A stretch of 64,000 nt of DNA from Parietaria judaica (GCA_954871525.1 OX940869.1:18504001-18568000); one strand, 5' to 3'. Shown: positions 21,581 through 33,170, counted from the first letter of the stretch. The notes: a model not told the origin generated them from the letters alone. Numbers and translations: made by a program.

Positions 21581-24500
21581 ATGCCAGTTAAAATGTCCTT
21601 CGACAAACAAGAAATGGAAAAGTCTGCTCTGACGCTGAGATCTCAAAATCAAAGCAATCTGGTAAAAGTCACAAAATCCCTAAGCAAGCTGGCCATGAGT
21701 GGATCTTCGGAAAAACTTGGAATGGCAGATCAGAATGCTATAAACTCTCTAAACAAGAGGAAGAGAATTGATGGAAACCAGGAAGAATTCTTCCAGATTG
21801 GGAGTACAAGTAATGTTGATCGTTCAACATTAGAATCATGTTTCGTGGACAACTCATCCTTCAACTGGATCTTGGATTCAGGAGCAAACGATCATGCATG
21901 GAATTCTCTTCAGTCTCTTGACAAATTGGAAGAGATAAATGAAGGACCAACTTTAAAAGTAGGAAACGGGGAATTCCTGCAAGCAAAAGCAGTAGGAAAT
22001 TTGCGACTGACATTTGGAAATAAGTATTTATTTGTTGATAATGTGTACTATTATCCAAATGTCTGCAGAAATATACTTTCTGCTTATCTGTTGTACAAAC
22101 AAGGATATACTCTAAACTTTCGTGGATCCCATTGGGTCATCACAAAGGATGGAGTATATATTTGTACTGCTAAAGCAGAAAATGGATTATACATCCTAAG
22201 ACCAGATTATGGTAGCTGCATGAATACTGAGATGTTTAAATTGGCAATGCCAAAGTCAGTCAAGAAACCCAAGATTGACAATGATGTTCAAACGTACCTG
22301 TGGCATTTAAGATTGGGTCATATTAATCTAGACAGGATAAACAGGCTGGTAAAGGATGGACCCCTTAAAGAACTAACAATCGGTTCTTTGCCTGTTTGCA
22401 AATCCTGTATATAGGCTAAAATGACTAAAAGACCTTTTTCGGTAAAAGGTCAAAGAGCCACTAAACCATTAGAACTCGTCCATTCTGATGTATGTGGTCC
22501 CATGAAAATACAAGGAAGAGGAGGAATTGAATACTTTGTCACTTTCATTGACGATTATTCAAGATATGGTTACGTTTATCTCATGGCTAAGAAATCTGAA
22601 ACCTTAGGTAAGTTCAGAGAATTTCTGACAGAGGCTGAGAATCAACTAGGACTATCATTGAAGTCTCTTCGATCTGATCGAGGAGGAGAATACCTAGATC
22701 ACGAGTTTTGCGACTTCTTGATCGAGAAAGGTATAACATCTCAACTAACTGCTCCTGGCACACCAGAACAAAATGGTGTTGCAGAAAGGAGAAATAGGAC
22801 CCTACTGGAAATGGTAAGGTCAATGTTAAGTCATTCAACGCTACCCAATTCTTTCTGGGGATATGCTTTGTTGACGGCAACGAACATTCTAAATGTTGTG
22901 CCGTCAAAATCTGTTTCTAAAACGCCCGTCGAATTATGGAATGGCAGAATACCAAATCTGCGACATTACAGAATTTGGGGATGTCCTGCACATGTGCGGA
23001 CTGGAAACAAGAATAAATTGGAATCACGAACGGAAGTTTGTCTGTTTGTAGGATATTCCAAAGAGACTAAGGGAGGTTTGTTTTATAGTCCAGAAAGTAA
23101 GAAAGTATTTGTCTCTACAAATGCTACTTTTCTAGAGCAAGATTATATGACAAACTTCAAACCTCGAAGTAAAGTTGTACTCGAGGAGCTGTCAGGTGAC
23201 AAAGTCACAATATCTCCAACAGTGCTTGTTGTCAAAGATATAGCAGAAACCACGGTCCCAAATCAGAACCAAGGGGTACTCAGACGTAGTGGGAGGTTTA
23301 AAAGACCAGTTGAACGCTACGAGCACACCCAGTTGGAATTTCACCTAGCTGTCACAGACACTAGCGTTGAAGATCCCATAGGCTACAAGCAAGCTATGGT
23401 TGATCCTGATAAGGGAGAATGGCAGGAAGCCATGAACCAAGAAATAGAATCAATGGATTCTAATGAAGTCTGGGAACTTGTAGACTTACCGGATGGCTTC
23501 AAAACCATTGGCTGTAAGTGGGTATACAAGCGAAAGAGAGGAGTGGACGGGAAGGTTGAAACCTTCAAGGCTAGACTAGTGGCAAAGGGTTTTACCCAGA
23601 GGGAAGGTATTGATTTCGATGAGACCTTTGCTCCAGTCGCTAAGTACAAGTCCATCCGGATTCTCATGGCCATAGCCTGTAGTCTCAATTACGAGATTTG
23701 GCAGATGGACGTCAAAACCGCCTTCCTGAACGGGTACATTGACGAAAACATCTATATGGACCAACCAGAAGGGTTCGTGCAACAGGGTCAAGAAGGGAAG
23801 GTTTGCAGATTACTTAAATCCATTTATGGATTGAAGCAAGCTTCTAGATCCTGGAATCTAAGGTTCGATGAAACCATCAAAACCTATGGATTCATTCAAA
23901 ACGTCACTGAGGCCTGCATCTATAAACTCAATGACGAAACCGTGGAAGTTTTTCTTGTTCTGTACGTCGACGATATTCTTCTCATTGGAAACAGTGTGAA
24001 GAAATTATCGGACGTAAAGGCGTGGCTATCTACGCAATTCCAAATGAAGGACATGGGAGAAGCCAGTTATGTTCTTGGGATCCGTATTTCAGGGATCGCA
24101 ACAACATGCTTCTGGCCTTATCCCAATCAGCTTACATTGATAAGGTGCTTGAACGTTTTGCAATGGCAAACTCCAAGGGAGGTAATTTACCGACCAGACA
24201 TGGAGTGTTCCTCAGCAGGAAACAATGCCCAACTTCTCCGGAAGAGCAAGATGTGATGAGGCGAATACCCTATGCTTCAGCAGTGGGAAGTCTGATGTAC
24301 GCTATGCAGTGTACTAGGCCAGACATCTGTTACGCTGTGGGAATTGTTAGCAGATATCAATCCAACCCTGGTATGGCTCACTGGACAGCAGTGAAGAACA
24401 TTCTCAAGTATCTTCGGAGAACGAGAGACTATGTGTTAGTGTTTTCAGGATCAGAACTGATTCCAATAGGATACACTGATTCAGACTTTATGTCTGATAG

Positions 24501-24948
24501 AGACACGAGAAAATCAACGTCAGGAGCGGTGTACACCCTTGCTGGTGGAGCGATATTCTGGAGAAGCGTAAAGCAATCCTGTATCGCAGATTCCACAATG
24601 GAAGCTGAATACGTGGCAGCTTGTGAGGCAGCCAAAGAATCAGTTTGGCTCAAGAATTTCTACATAGAACTGGGAGTTGTTCCAGATGTAGATGGGCCCC
24701 AAACACTATACTGTGACAACAGTGGTGCGGTGGCAAATTCTAAAGAGCCCAGAGACCATAACAAGGCAAAACATATAGAACGTAAATACCATCTCATAAG
24801 AGAAATAGTGCGTCGTGGCGACGTGAGGGTTGTGAAAATAGCTTCGGAAGACAATCTGGCTGATCCATTCACCAAGACGTTGCCAGAGAAAATATTCAGG
24901 AGGCATCTGGAAAGTATGGGTCTGAAAGACATGGGTCATCTTCTTTAA
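21581..24948 (+). pseudogene. copia element C pol (protease, integrase, reverse transcriptase, RNase H)
   Basis: This is one long reading region with only two visible lesions. The protease has ILDSGANDH near 21872. The GAG-pre-integrase has LWHLRLGHIN with CKSC. An in-frame TAG at 22412-22414 follows. Integrase is intact with HSDVCGPM, LRSDRGGEY and NGVAERRNR. Reverse transcriptase has [41 protein letters not shown] and YVDD (23962-23973). A single-base frameshift near 24090-24110 moves to the frame ending at 24948, with RNase H motifs YTDSDF, STSGAVYTL, EAEYVAACEA and LADPFTKTLP. The N-terminal 90 residues match no gag domain I know and lack a zinc knuckle. So few lesions suggest recent loss or sequence error. 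Confidence 0.9.
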
Positions 24949-24952
24949 GTAC

Positions 24953-24963
24953 AAGTGGGAGAT
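24953..24963 (+). promoter_or_regulatory. polypurine tract of copia element C
   Basis: AAGTGGGAGAT lies immediately before the TGTTGG start of the 3' LTR and 5 bp after the pol stop. Confidence 0.88.
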
Positions 24964-27709
24964 TGTTGGACATATGTGTCCTTAAACAAGATAGTTTATC
25001 CATTTGTAAAAGATTATGACAAGTCGTTGAATAAAGATGATGCTTATTATGATAATCTTATTATAGTTTCTGGTAGAGTAAAATAGAATGTTTGATTCCT
25101 TAGTTCATAAAGGATGCAATTATGTTATTATTATCACAACAGAGTCAATGTGAGGAAGAATTAATAATCATAATAAATGAACTTAAAATGTCCGTGACCT
25201 GATCAACTGGGTGGGAGCCCATTAATCGTATAAGGTCATTAATGTGACTAAGTGATAATCCTATTCTGGATTTTGTGTGTGTCACACTCACTAGAAGTGC
25301 ATTAAGTATGAAGTGTCTTCATACTGGACTGGACCTGACTTAAACTCCGGAAGTTATCATATAAGACCGTCACTGATAACTTGGAGTTGAGTCACTAGTA
25401 GATGATCAAATGGATATTCGATCTAAGTCCTGAGTGATCTTGAGTCCAAGCTGCTGGCTTGATTGTTCTTTGATTTAACCGTTAAAGAACACGAAATATT
25501 ACCGCTGTTCCCAACACTATTATTTTGGGAACATGATAGTCAGCAGTAAGGGTAGCTTGGTCATAGACATGGGCATCACACAGATCTCTTCAGAGTGATG
25601 ATGATTCCCTTGATTGTCGGTGGTGAGAAGTGAGAGGTATCCGTGCGCAACTTATGAATCGAAACCATAAGTGGGTCACTCATAATATTACTGACTGAGT
25701 CAAGGATGAAAATGCAATGAGGGGCATAACGGTAGAAACCGCCTGCTCGTGTGTGGATCATCAAGTGAAAGATCAATAACCCGAATTTGATTGTATCAAT
25801 GGACACCCTGCTGATATAAAGGGAATAATATATACCGTATCACGAAAGAGTGCAGCCTCAGGTCTATAGTGGAATCACTTCGAGGTTTGACGAACAACTA
25901 GCAGTTCGTTGGAGCTTAAGTGATACGGGTCCATGGTCCCCAGGATAGCTCCGTAACTGATGATACGTACGTGATTAAAATACATTCTGGATAATGTTTA
26001 ATCATTTGGCTTGACTTATAAAACTGAAAGGTCTGTGGCAGACGTCAGATAGTTTTATCGTTAGCGTGGCAAAAGTACCATATTTTGGTACACGAAATTA
26101 ACTGATAAAAGAAAGTTAGAATTTAGATTTTCTATCAGCACCATGTTGTTGGAAATTAAATTCTAAGCAACTTTGCTTTTTGAACCAAGTCATTTCGACT
26201 TACGGTTAGTGATTTATGGATTTTCTAAGTTTATGATCGGTTCGATAAACTTTGAAATTAAATCACATGTCACGAATTTAAATGATGGTGTGACACCATG
26301 ACATTTTAATGTGTGATATTGAGATCAGGAAATATTAATATAATTTAATTATTTGAATTTAATTATTAATATGTTATTAATAATTAATTAATAATTAATA
26401 GATTTATATTAATAAATAAAAATATATATTTATATATATATTTATATGTGTAAATTCGAATTAGGGTTTCATAGTATGAAACCCTAGCCAATTCGAATAA
26501 CATGAATTGGTCTTTCCATATTTGCGGCATAAGTACCAAATGTTTTGGTATTTTAGCGAATCCCTAAAATCAATATTATCCATTGGATCGGTTATGATTT
26601 AATATCAACCGTTGGATTAGGATATTGATAAATTTGAATTTGATAACTTGGTGACCAAGTTTAAATTTTCGAATTTGGTTAATTAATTATATCCGTTAGA
26701 TCGGTCTAAGATTTAATCTTTACCGTCGGATTGGAAATTAATTAATTATATATATTTATATAATTTTCGAATTATAGATTAAGGATAAAATCGAAATTGT
26801 TTTTAATAAATCTTTTTATATTTGATTTTATCCTAAACTAATTTGATCCATTAGCTCGGTTTAAAGATTTATCTCAACCGTTGGATCTAGATAATGATAA
26901 TTCGAATTTTAATATAAATATATATGATAATTCGAATTTAATAAAGATAAGAAGATAAGATTTGATTTTTGATTTATCCAAATCTTTCTTATTTAATTAA
27001 ATCCCTAATTAATTATATCCATTGGATTTAGATGAGATTAAATCTGGACCATTGGATTAAGATAATTAATTATATTTAATATATAGAATTCGAATTTTAG
27101 GGAGGGAATTTCTCCAATTCGGTTACGGTTTGAGCCTATAAATAGGAGGCTCATTCTACACATTTTTCACACCTTTCCCCAGAGAAAAATTCGAACTCTC
27201 CCTCTTCCTCAGGGTCTGCGAATTTTCTCTCTGATCTCTCTTTTCTGGTTCGGTTTAGGAGACTATTTCTCCGGAAACTTAAAAAGAACCATCAGTTAAA
27301 ATTTTGCGACGGAGTCCTGCCGGCGAAGCCCACGCTTCGGTACGAGGATTCCAGGAGAATATCCCGGAAGATCACGGGAGTTTCCCTCAGCACTGGCGGA
27401 GCCCTGCCCGATTCAGAACGCGCAGCCGGAAGTCGTCAATTGAGGTACGGCCTTATGCATTGGGTTAATAAATGCAACCATTTACTGCTTTCTATTTATT
27501 TCCTATTATGACTAGATTATTAATAATGATTTATGAATATTAAATTACATAATATTTATCAGATCTTGGGATATGGATATTATCCGATATTCGGACCGTT
27601 GTACAGATAACAAGTTTTCCGCTTTAAAATAATTTTTAAATGTTACCCGGACGGTCCGGAGGTACAATTCTTGATAATTTTCAAGGAATCCGAGACGTGA
27701 TTCCCAACA
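24964..27709 (+). repeat. 3' LTR of copia element C
   Basis: 2746 bp, nearly identical to 16966-19699. The 12-bp length difference comes from a TA-rich insertion near 26433. The short open frame of the 5' LTR has lost its ATG here (ATG to CTG near 27317). Confidence 0.95.
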
Positions 27710-28267
27710 ATCGGATTCTCTGATACCTAAAGAAAGCTATGGGAAAAGGATAGCTCTTCGAGAAGAACAACCATCTCGAGGTGGAGGGCTATTGTGATGC
27801 CGATTGGGCTAGTTGTGCTGATGATAGGAAGTCTACATCCGGGTACTGTATGTTTGTCAGCGTTAACCTGGTGTCTTGGAAGAGCAAGAAGCAATCAGTC
27901 GTAGCAAGGTCTACAGCGGAGGCGGAATACCGAGCGATGTCCTCCAGTGTCGCGGAACTGTTGTGGTTGAAAATGCTACTGAAGGAGCTGAAGATGGACC
28001 AAGGTGCCCGAATGAAGCTATTGTGCGACAATCAAGCGACAATTAGCATTGCCAACAACCCGGTGCAGCACGACAGAACCAAGCCCATTGAGATTGACCG
28101 GTTCTTCGTCAGACATCATCTCGATAGTGGAGAACTGAAGCTGAGCCACACTTGTACACGGGAGCAAATAGCAGATTGCCTCAAGAAAGGATTTGGCCCT
28201 ATTGACCAATTGAGATTATGTAACAAGATGAGCTTGATTGATATCTTTTGCCCATCTTGAGAGGGAG
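27710..28267 (+). pseudogene. copia element B RNase H and 3' end (after interruption)
   Basis: Directly after element C and its ATCGG copy, element B resumes. 27781-28258 reads as copia RNase H with YCDADWA, RKSTSGYCMF, WKSKKQSVVARSTAEAEYRAM, LLCDNQATISI and HDRTKPIEIDRFF, ending in a stop near the 3' LTR. The final TKxL motif has decayed to CLKKGFG. A GAGAGGGAG purine tract (28257-28267) abuts the 3' LTR. The 3' part of reverse transcriptase between the two pieces is short because the insertion site lies near its end. Confidence 0.88.
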
Positions 28268-28394
28268 TATTGAGAATTATGAATAGTATTTAATTAGTCA
28301 TGTAATTAGTCTAATAACATTTAGTGTTTAGGCTGTATATAAGAAGTCATTTGACCAATGAATGAGATAGCAGTTTAAACCCACATCGACAACT
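28268..28394 (+). repeat. 3' LTR of copia element B
   Basis: 127 bp, partner of 12374-12499. The first bases read TATTGAG instead of TGTTGAG. It is followed by the GTTTT duplication at 28395-28399. Confidence 0.92.
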
Positions 28395-28399
28395 GTTTT

Positions 28400-28924
28400 T
28401 TAAAAGGTTTGACACAAAATGGGTATTGCGTACAATTAGGTTTGTTAAAAATAATAATTTGGGGCTAAAAAGACGGAAGCATAAACATAAGGTAAAAATT
28501 TATTTAGTAAGCCCAAGCTGTGCGCTATCTGGGCCAAGCGGGGCCTCTATTTGGGCCTCTATTTGTTTCCAACCTTTTCTTTTAAGGATATTGGCGACGT
28601 ATGTTATAATAATTTTTCAAATTTCAGCATTGTGTTATTTCTTAAAGAATTAAAACATATGCTACTAATCTTTTCTTGATTTATTGTACATAAATAAGGT
28701 AATATTTCTTGAAAAGTTGATTATGTGAGTATAGAGAGAATTTATAAGAGAAATATTATTGCTCTTGAAAATATATTACAACGAGACTGTTAACCTTTTA
28801 TTTATAAGGTTTATAGAAATATAAATAAGGAAAGTACAACTAATAGTACATACTAATGATTGTATCAAGTACTTAAGTCAATAATAACCCACAAAATCTT
28901 GTGTTTATAATCGATAAGTTTGAC
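28400..28924. other. AT-rich sequence without a recognised gene
   Basis: The first 50 bp (TTAAAAGGTTTGACAC and on) continue the target sequence of element B and match 47730-47764. A TTTGGGCCTCTA word is duplicated near 28540. An inverted TATA-like TTTATTTATAAGG near 28796 hints at an old LTR, but no boundaries were found. Confidence 0.5.
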
Positions 28925-29857
28925 TTTTAAAGGTTGAGCAGTGTTCAAACGATGATTTGGACCATACCGTCGTTCAATCATTCGTGTTTGCAACTTTAGA
29001 AAGAAAAAAAATTGAAACACGGAGGTCTCGCCGCGGCAAGCTTAATTCCCGCCGCGGCGAGAAGGGGTTCAGACGACGGTTGTGGTCAAACCGTTGTTTA
29101 AACATCAGTGTTTTTGACTTTGGAAGAAAAAAACGTCGCGAACACAGAACTCTCACCGCGGCGAGCTTATTTCTCGCCACGGCGAGAAGAGGTTCAAACG
29201 ACAGTTTGGGCTAAACCGTCAATCAAACCTCTGTGTTTTTTACTTATAACCAAAATTCCACGCATTCCCCTCTTTTAACTTCATTTTTTCTCTTTTTTCT
29301 CTCTTGAACTCTTAAATACTCATATACTCATATCAACTCTCAAATTCTCATATAACTTTTCTCTTTATTCTTAATACTCTTCTCCATTCAACTCTTATTT
29401 ATCAAACCGATATTTTTTTTCCACAAGATTGAAGTGTCAAAAAACGAAGTTTTCTTAATGGATTTTGGGTAAAAAAAAAAGTGTTAAAACTGTTTGGTTT
29501 TGATAAAAAAATAATAATAATTTGATGTTCTTGAATATGTGTTTGATGTTTTAAAATAATGTGTGTTTGATCTTGTTGGTTGTTTAATGTGGTTTTGTAA
29601 TGTGTTTGAGCGGTTTTGAGTTCAAATTTCAAAATTTGACCATTTTGGGTGAGCGAAGTTTTTCGAGAAAATCTTCCCAATCTTCCCAAAAATCACCGTG
29701 TAAACCATATCTCGCCACGGCGAGCATGTTTACACGACGATTTCTGGTACCGTCGTTTAATCTTGTATGACCCTAGTTTCAACGACGGACCAGAAGTATC
29801 GTTGAAACTTTCAACCATGATTTTTAACCGTGGTTTCAATTCCATTTTGTACTAGTG
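28925..29857. mobile_element. CACTA-like transposon remnant
   Basis: The right end reads TTTTGTACTAGTG (29845-29857), the inverse complement of a CACTAGTACAAAA terminus. Many copies of an ACCGTCGTTTAAAC-type word and of CCGCGGCGAG lie in both halves (28960-29230 and 29690-29830), in both orientations. They resemble the sub-terminal repeats of plant CACTA elements, which bind transposase. No transposase coding and no left terminus were found, so the element is non-autonomous or truncated. A candidate 3-bp flank TCA follows the right end. Confidence 0.55.
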
Positions 29858-30480
29858 TCAATCGAAGATTTCGCTGCAAAATTCTGAACTGTTGGCCTTG
29901 AGGCCGAGCACCGTCACTTCAATGTCCTTCACCGACACCAAATGCTTCCTCCGCTAAGTTCTAGAACTTTTGCCAGCTCTCTGGGTCTCACACCAATTTT
30001 AGGTACTTTTGCTTATAAAAAAACTTCTTCAATATTCCAAGATATCCTCATGGACTCCTCGTACGAAAGTCTGGGCTCTGCCGAAGGACTTTGACACCGA
30101 CTAAAAACTTTACTGATCGGTTCATTTTTAAGCTTCGGAAATTGGAATGTCGCACAGGTGAACTTTAGAGGAATGAAGAGAGAATTCGACCTGTAATGTG
30201 ATGGAAAGTTGAATTCTGAATGTGAAAAATGAGGTGAAAGAGCCCTCTAATTATAATGTGAGCTTCACTAATTGATTTATTTGTCTTATTTTACTAACTA
30301 TATACGAAAATCGACAACAATACCTTATAGAAAGGTATAATCGAATTTTCTCTATATAATTAAAATAAAATTCAATTACAATAAATCAATTATCATGATA
30401 TTATTCATAATATTAATTGTCAAAATATTCCTGTCAAAATTGATTATCAGTACGTGAATATTTCCAATTAATATGAATAT
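29858..30480. other. no recognised feature
   Basis: Mixed-composition sequence (29870-30130 is moderately GC-rich, then AT-rich) with stops in all frames. It contains one GGTACTTTTGC word near 30003. Nothing else was supported. Confidence 0.5.
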
Positions 30481-31211
30481 ATTTTTGTTAATGCGTAAAA
30501 ATGGCTTTAACTTACAATTGAATCCAAGGTTCGGGTCTCGAGATTGACCCGCTGAACACAAGGATAATTGAATGCTGAGTCAACGCGGGTTGACTAATGA
30601 TCGTCAAAGCTGGAGGCGAATCCGTCGTCTTGGACGAGTCTCCGGGCTGTCATTGGCGATCCTCGGCGAACTTCCCTCGTGGGGGCGAAGTCCGTATCAC
30701 GGCGAAACTCCTCATCGGACTTCCCTCATAGTTGTACAGTCCGGGCGGGGACCTTGTCTTGGTGAAGCTCTCCGTCTGAGCAGAGTCCTTGTCTTGGCGA
30801 AGCTCCTCGTCTGAGCAGAGTCCTTGTCTTGGCGGTATCCTCGTCTAGGCGAACTCCGGTCTTGATGAAGCTCCGAGCTAGTCTTGATAATTCTTCGTGT
30901 TTCTCCTTCCTTGGCGAGCTCCTACGGCGAGGGAGGACCTGCAAAAAAGGGTATATTGGGCCCGTGCCCCGTCGCTTATGGTTGGGCGAGGCTGCCTACG
31001 TATCTCAGTTTAAGAGAATCAGGTCCCACGTAGTTCGGGGTTAGTGATAAACGGCGGGTGAATGACGATGTGATTTGACTCATCAGAAGTGCCGATGTTG
31101 GCGACATGGGGGTGATCATTGGCCAGATGGCTGGGTATTACCGGCGTGATGTGTTCTTCGTCGACCTCGTTGGTGTTGGCGAGCTTGCTGTGGCGAGGGC
31201 CTTAACCCAAC

Positions 31212-31400
31212 GGGGGATACTCCTTGTCGACCTTGTCGAGGTTGGCAAGGGCGCCTCAGGTGATGCTCCTTGTCGACCTTGTCGAGGTTGGCGAGGGCGC
31301 CTAACCTGTTAAGGGATGCTCCTTGTCGACCTTGTCAAGGTTGGCGAGGGCGCCTAACCTGTTAAGGGATGCTCCTTGTCGACCTCACGGGTGTTGGAAA
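31212..31400. repeat. tandem repeat, 45-53 bp unit
   Basis: The unit GATGCTCCTTGTCGACC plus TTGTCGAGGTTGGCGAGGG and GCGCCTAACCTGTTAAGG recurs near 31217, 31262, 31315 and (partly) 31368. A separate GAGCAGAGTCCTTGTCTTGG word repeats near 30778 and 30813. Confidence 0.85.
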
Positions 31401-31914
31401 GCTTGACCACCTGGCGAGGGACTCCTTCGTTGACTCGTCGAACAACTTCCCTTGTCGAGACTGAGACTCTATTCTAGATCTCCTCTTAGTCGGGCCTCAG
31501 CCAGCAAGTTCTCAATTCTTACTGGGGGAGAGAGGGGCGACTTTCTAGAGAGAGAAAGCTAGAGAGAGAAGCTCTGGAGAAAGCTGTGAGTGAGTGTGGA
31601 AATGAGGGGGGGGGGGAGGAAGGCTCCTATTTATAGGAAAACCAATTTCCTGAAATTGCACCTCCAGGGGCCTGCGGATTTCTCCCCTGCTACAGTGGGG
31701 TTGTCGAGGCCCCTATCCCTGCAAAAAGGGTCATCAGTACTTCTTGATTCGTCTTTGATGTTTTCCGGTTGTCAGCGATTCCGTCTGCTGAGTTCGGGAG
31801 AATCTGGAGGATTTCCCGGAGATCTTCGTGGTCTCGGATCTCCTCGTCATGTGGAATAATTACAAGTTTTGCCCTCGTAAAGCTATGACGAGGGTGCTTG
31901 TCAGGCTTGTCGCC

Positions 31915-32060
31915 ATGTCGCCTCGTCGCCTCGTTGGCTCGTCGCCTCGTCGCCTCGTCGCCTCGTCGCCTCGTCGCCTCGTTGGCTCGTCGCCTCGTCG
32001 CCTCGTCGCCTCGTCGCCTCGTCGGCCTCGTCGCCTCGTCGGCCTCGTCGCCTCGTTGGC
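31915..32060. repeat. (CGTCGCCT)n minisatellite
   Basis: An 8-bp unit CGTCGCCT, with variants CGTTGGCT and CGTCGGCCT, is repeated about 17 times. Open frames on both strands translate it into repetitive Arg-rich peptides and are not genes. Confidence 0.95.
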
Positions 32061-32226
32061 CTTGTCCTCTTCTCCTTTTTGACTCCGGGCCGCACCAATG
32101 TCTTGGTTCGTCGGCCTCCGGTCTTTGGCTTTGGTGATGGGCTTTGACTTTTATTGATGGGCTTTGACTTTGGCCAAAATGAGCCCAATTTTTATATGTT
32201 ACGAAAAATAAACATAACAATTTTAA

Positions 32227-32469
32227 TTAACCAAATAATCATATAATTATCCCAACATACAATTGATTAAGAAAATGAAAGGGTACAGTCGATTTATATA
32301 CTTGGTCATCAAGTAAGTGACTGTTTAATATCGGCGGTTACGAAAAATTATGCTTATAAATTTAATAAAAATATAAACTAATGTTATTTTTTTGGCAGTA
32401 TATGTAAAGAAAACATTATAATCATGACGATTTTTATTAATGAAGATGTTTTATAGGGCAATCCTTACA

Positions 32470-32525
<56 letters not shown>

Positions 32526-33031
32526 TGTTGGACAAACGTACGGAAAATAAATTATTTTTGAAATACTCCACTTGAAAATTGTTCCTGCGATTTTTTTAAG
32601 ATTGTTGGACACTTTTATATCTTTTGCAAGATATAAGGATAAACAAGACTATTAGCAATGTTTGAGCTTCATCCGTAACTATTTCAGACACGTCATTCTT
32701 CTCTTTAAGATAAAAACTATAAATTCACACATCTTCTATCAGTTCTATTTCAGACACTTGACCGGAGCTACGAGAGCTCAGGCCGAACAGACCCATGTTC
32801 TATGAGATTCACATGGTAAATATTAAACCTTAGGAAGGTGGGATTGAATTCTCAAGAACAGACAAATTTATGCAAAAAGGATTTCTTAAATTTGAGCAGA
32901 GGTCATATTGCATTACCTAGCGAGTGACAGACTTTGAACGAGTTAAACGCTATCCGTAACTGGTGGTTATACTGACTTTGGGTTTGTCATAAACTTTGTT
33001 GAATGGATTGATTAATGCAAGATGATAATCA
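32227..33031. other. AT-rich target region of element D
   Basis: No coding is seen. A (TA)n microsatellite occupies 32476-32520. The part from about 32590 to 33036 and the part after element D (41388-41912) may together be the interior of an older LTR element whose 3' LTR is 41913-42603. I could not find a matching 5' LTR here. Confidence 0.4.
32476..32520. repeat. (TA)n microsatellite
   Basis: Uninterrupted alternating T and A. Confidence 0.95.
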
Positions 33032-33036
33032 TCTCT

Positions 33037-33170
33037 TGTAGAATAATGTATAGTTGTTCTAGTTTACTCTTTGTGGTACTTTTGCCACAATTTCCTTTCT
33101 TGTAATTAGGGATGTAAATAATACCCAATTAAATTAATGAGAAAACAACTTTCCCAATCCACTTTCTACA
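33037..33170 (+). repeat. 5' LTR of copia element D
   Basis: 134 bp. It contains the inverted word GTGGTACTTTTGCCAC (33073-33088). Confidence 0.93.

Larger units (their letters stand above)
16966..27709 (+). mobile_element. Ty1/copia LTR retrotransposon, element C (giant LTRs, gag-less, recent)
   Basis: LTRs of 2734 bp (16966-19699) and 2746 bp (24964-27709) begin TGTTGGACATATG and end TTCCCAACA, with the 5-bp duplication ATCGG. Internal parts: a TGGTATCAGAGCC primer site, a 1.9-kb structured non-coding leader, one pol reading region (21581-24948) with protease, integrase, reverse transcriptase and RNase H, and an AAGTGGGAGAT purine tract. I find no gag capsid region and no zinc knuckle. The LTRs differ at about 18 single bases plus one 12-bp TA-rich indel by eye, so insertion was recent. 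Solo LTRs of the same or a related family occur at 35884-38581 and 49567-52501. LTRs of this size are unusual for copia. I cannot assign the lineage. Confidence 0.95.
12374..28394 (+). mobile_element. Ty1/copia LTR retrotransposon, element B (interrupted by element C)
   Basis: Short LTRs at 12374-12499 (126 bp) and 28268-28394 (127 bp) share the TGTTGAGAATTATG-type start and CGACAACT end. The duplication GTTTT flanks them (12369-12373, 28395-28399). A TGGTATCAGAGC primer site follows the left LTR and a GAGAGGGAG purine tract precedes the right LTR. Coding order is a gag remnant with zinc knuckle, protease, integrase, reverse transcriptase and RNase H. The element is split at 16965/27715 by element C, whose ATCGG duplication lies within B. 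The LTRs differ at about eight positions, so B is clearly older than C. Stops and frameshifts run throughout pol. Confidence 0.93.
30486..32221 (-). mobile_element. probable solo LTR (1.74 kb, GC-rich, minus orientation)
   Basis: The interval starts TGTTAATGCG and ends ACATAACA. It is flanked by ATTTT on both sides (30481-30485, 32222-32226), as expected for an LTR with a 5-bp duplication. On the minus strand TATAAATA (31628-31635) is followed by a C-rich and CT-rich leader-like stretch, typical of an LTR promoter. No pol or gag coding is present. The body holds three sets of short tandem repeats. ATTTT is low-complexity, so the duplication is only moderate evidence. Confidence 0.5.

Noticed and set aside
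17578..25806. 76-residue minus-strand frame present twice (17578-17808, 25576-25806)
   Set aside because: It is duplicated only because it lies in both LTRs of element C, and no start, motif or conservation argues for a protein.
31915..32060. CRISPR-like array
   Set aside because: The repeat unit is 8 bp with no unique spacers, and the context is a plant nuclear genome.
31690..32220. 176-residue minus-strand frame with Arg/Asp/Glu repeats
   Set aside because: It is the translation of the (CGTCGCCT)n minisatellite.
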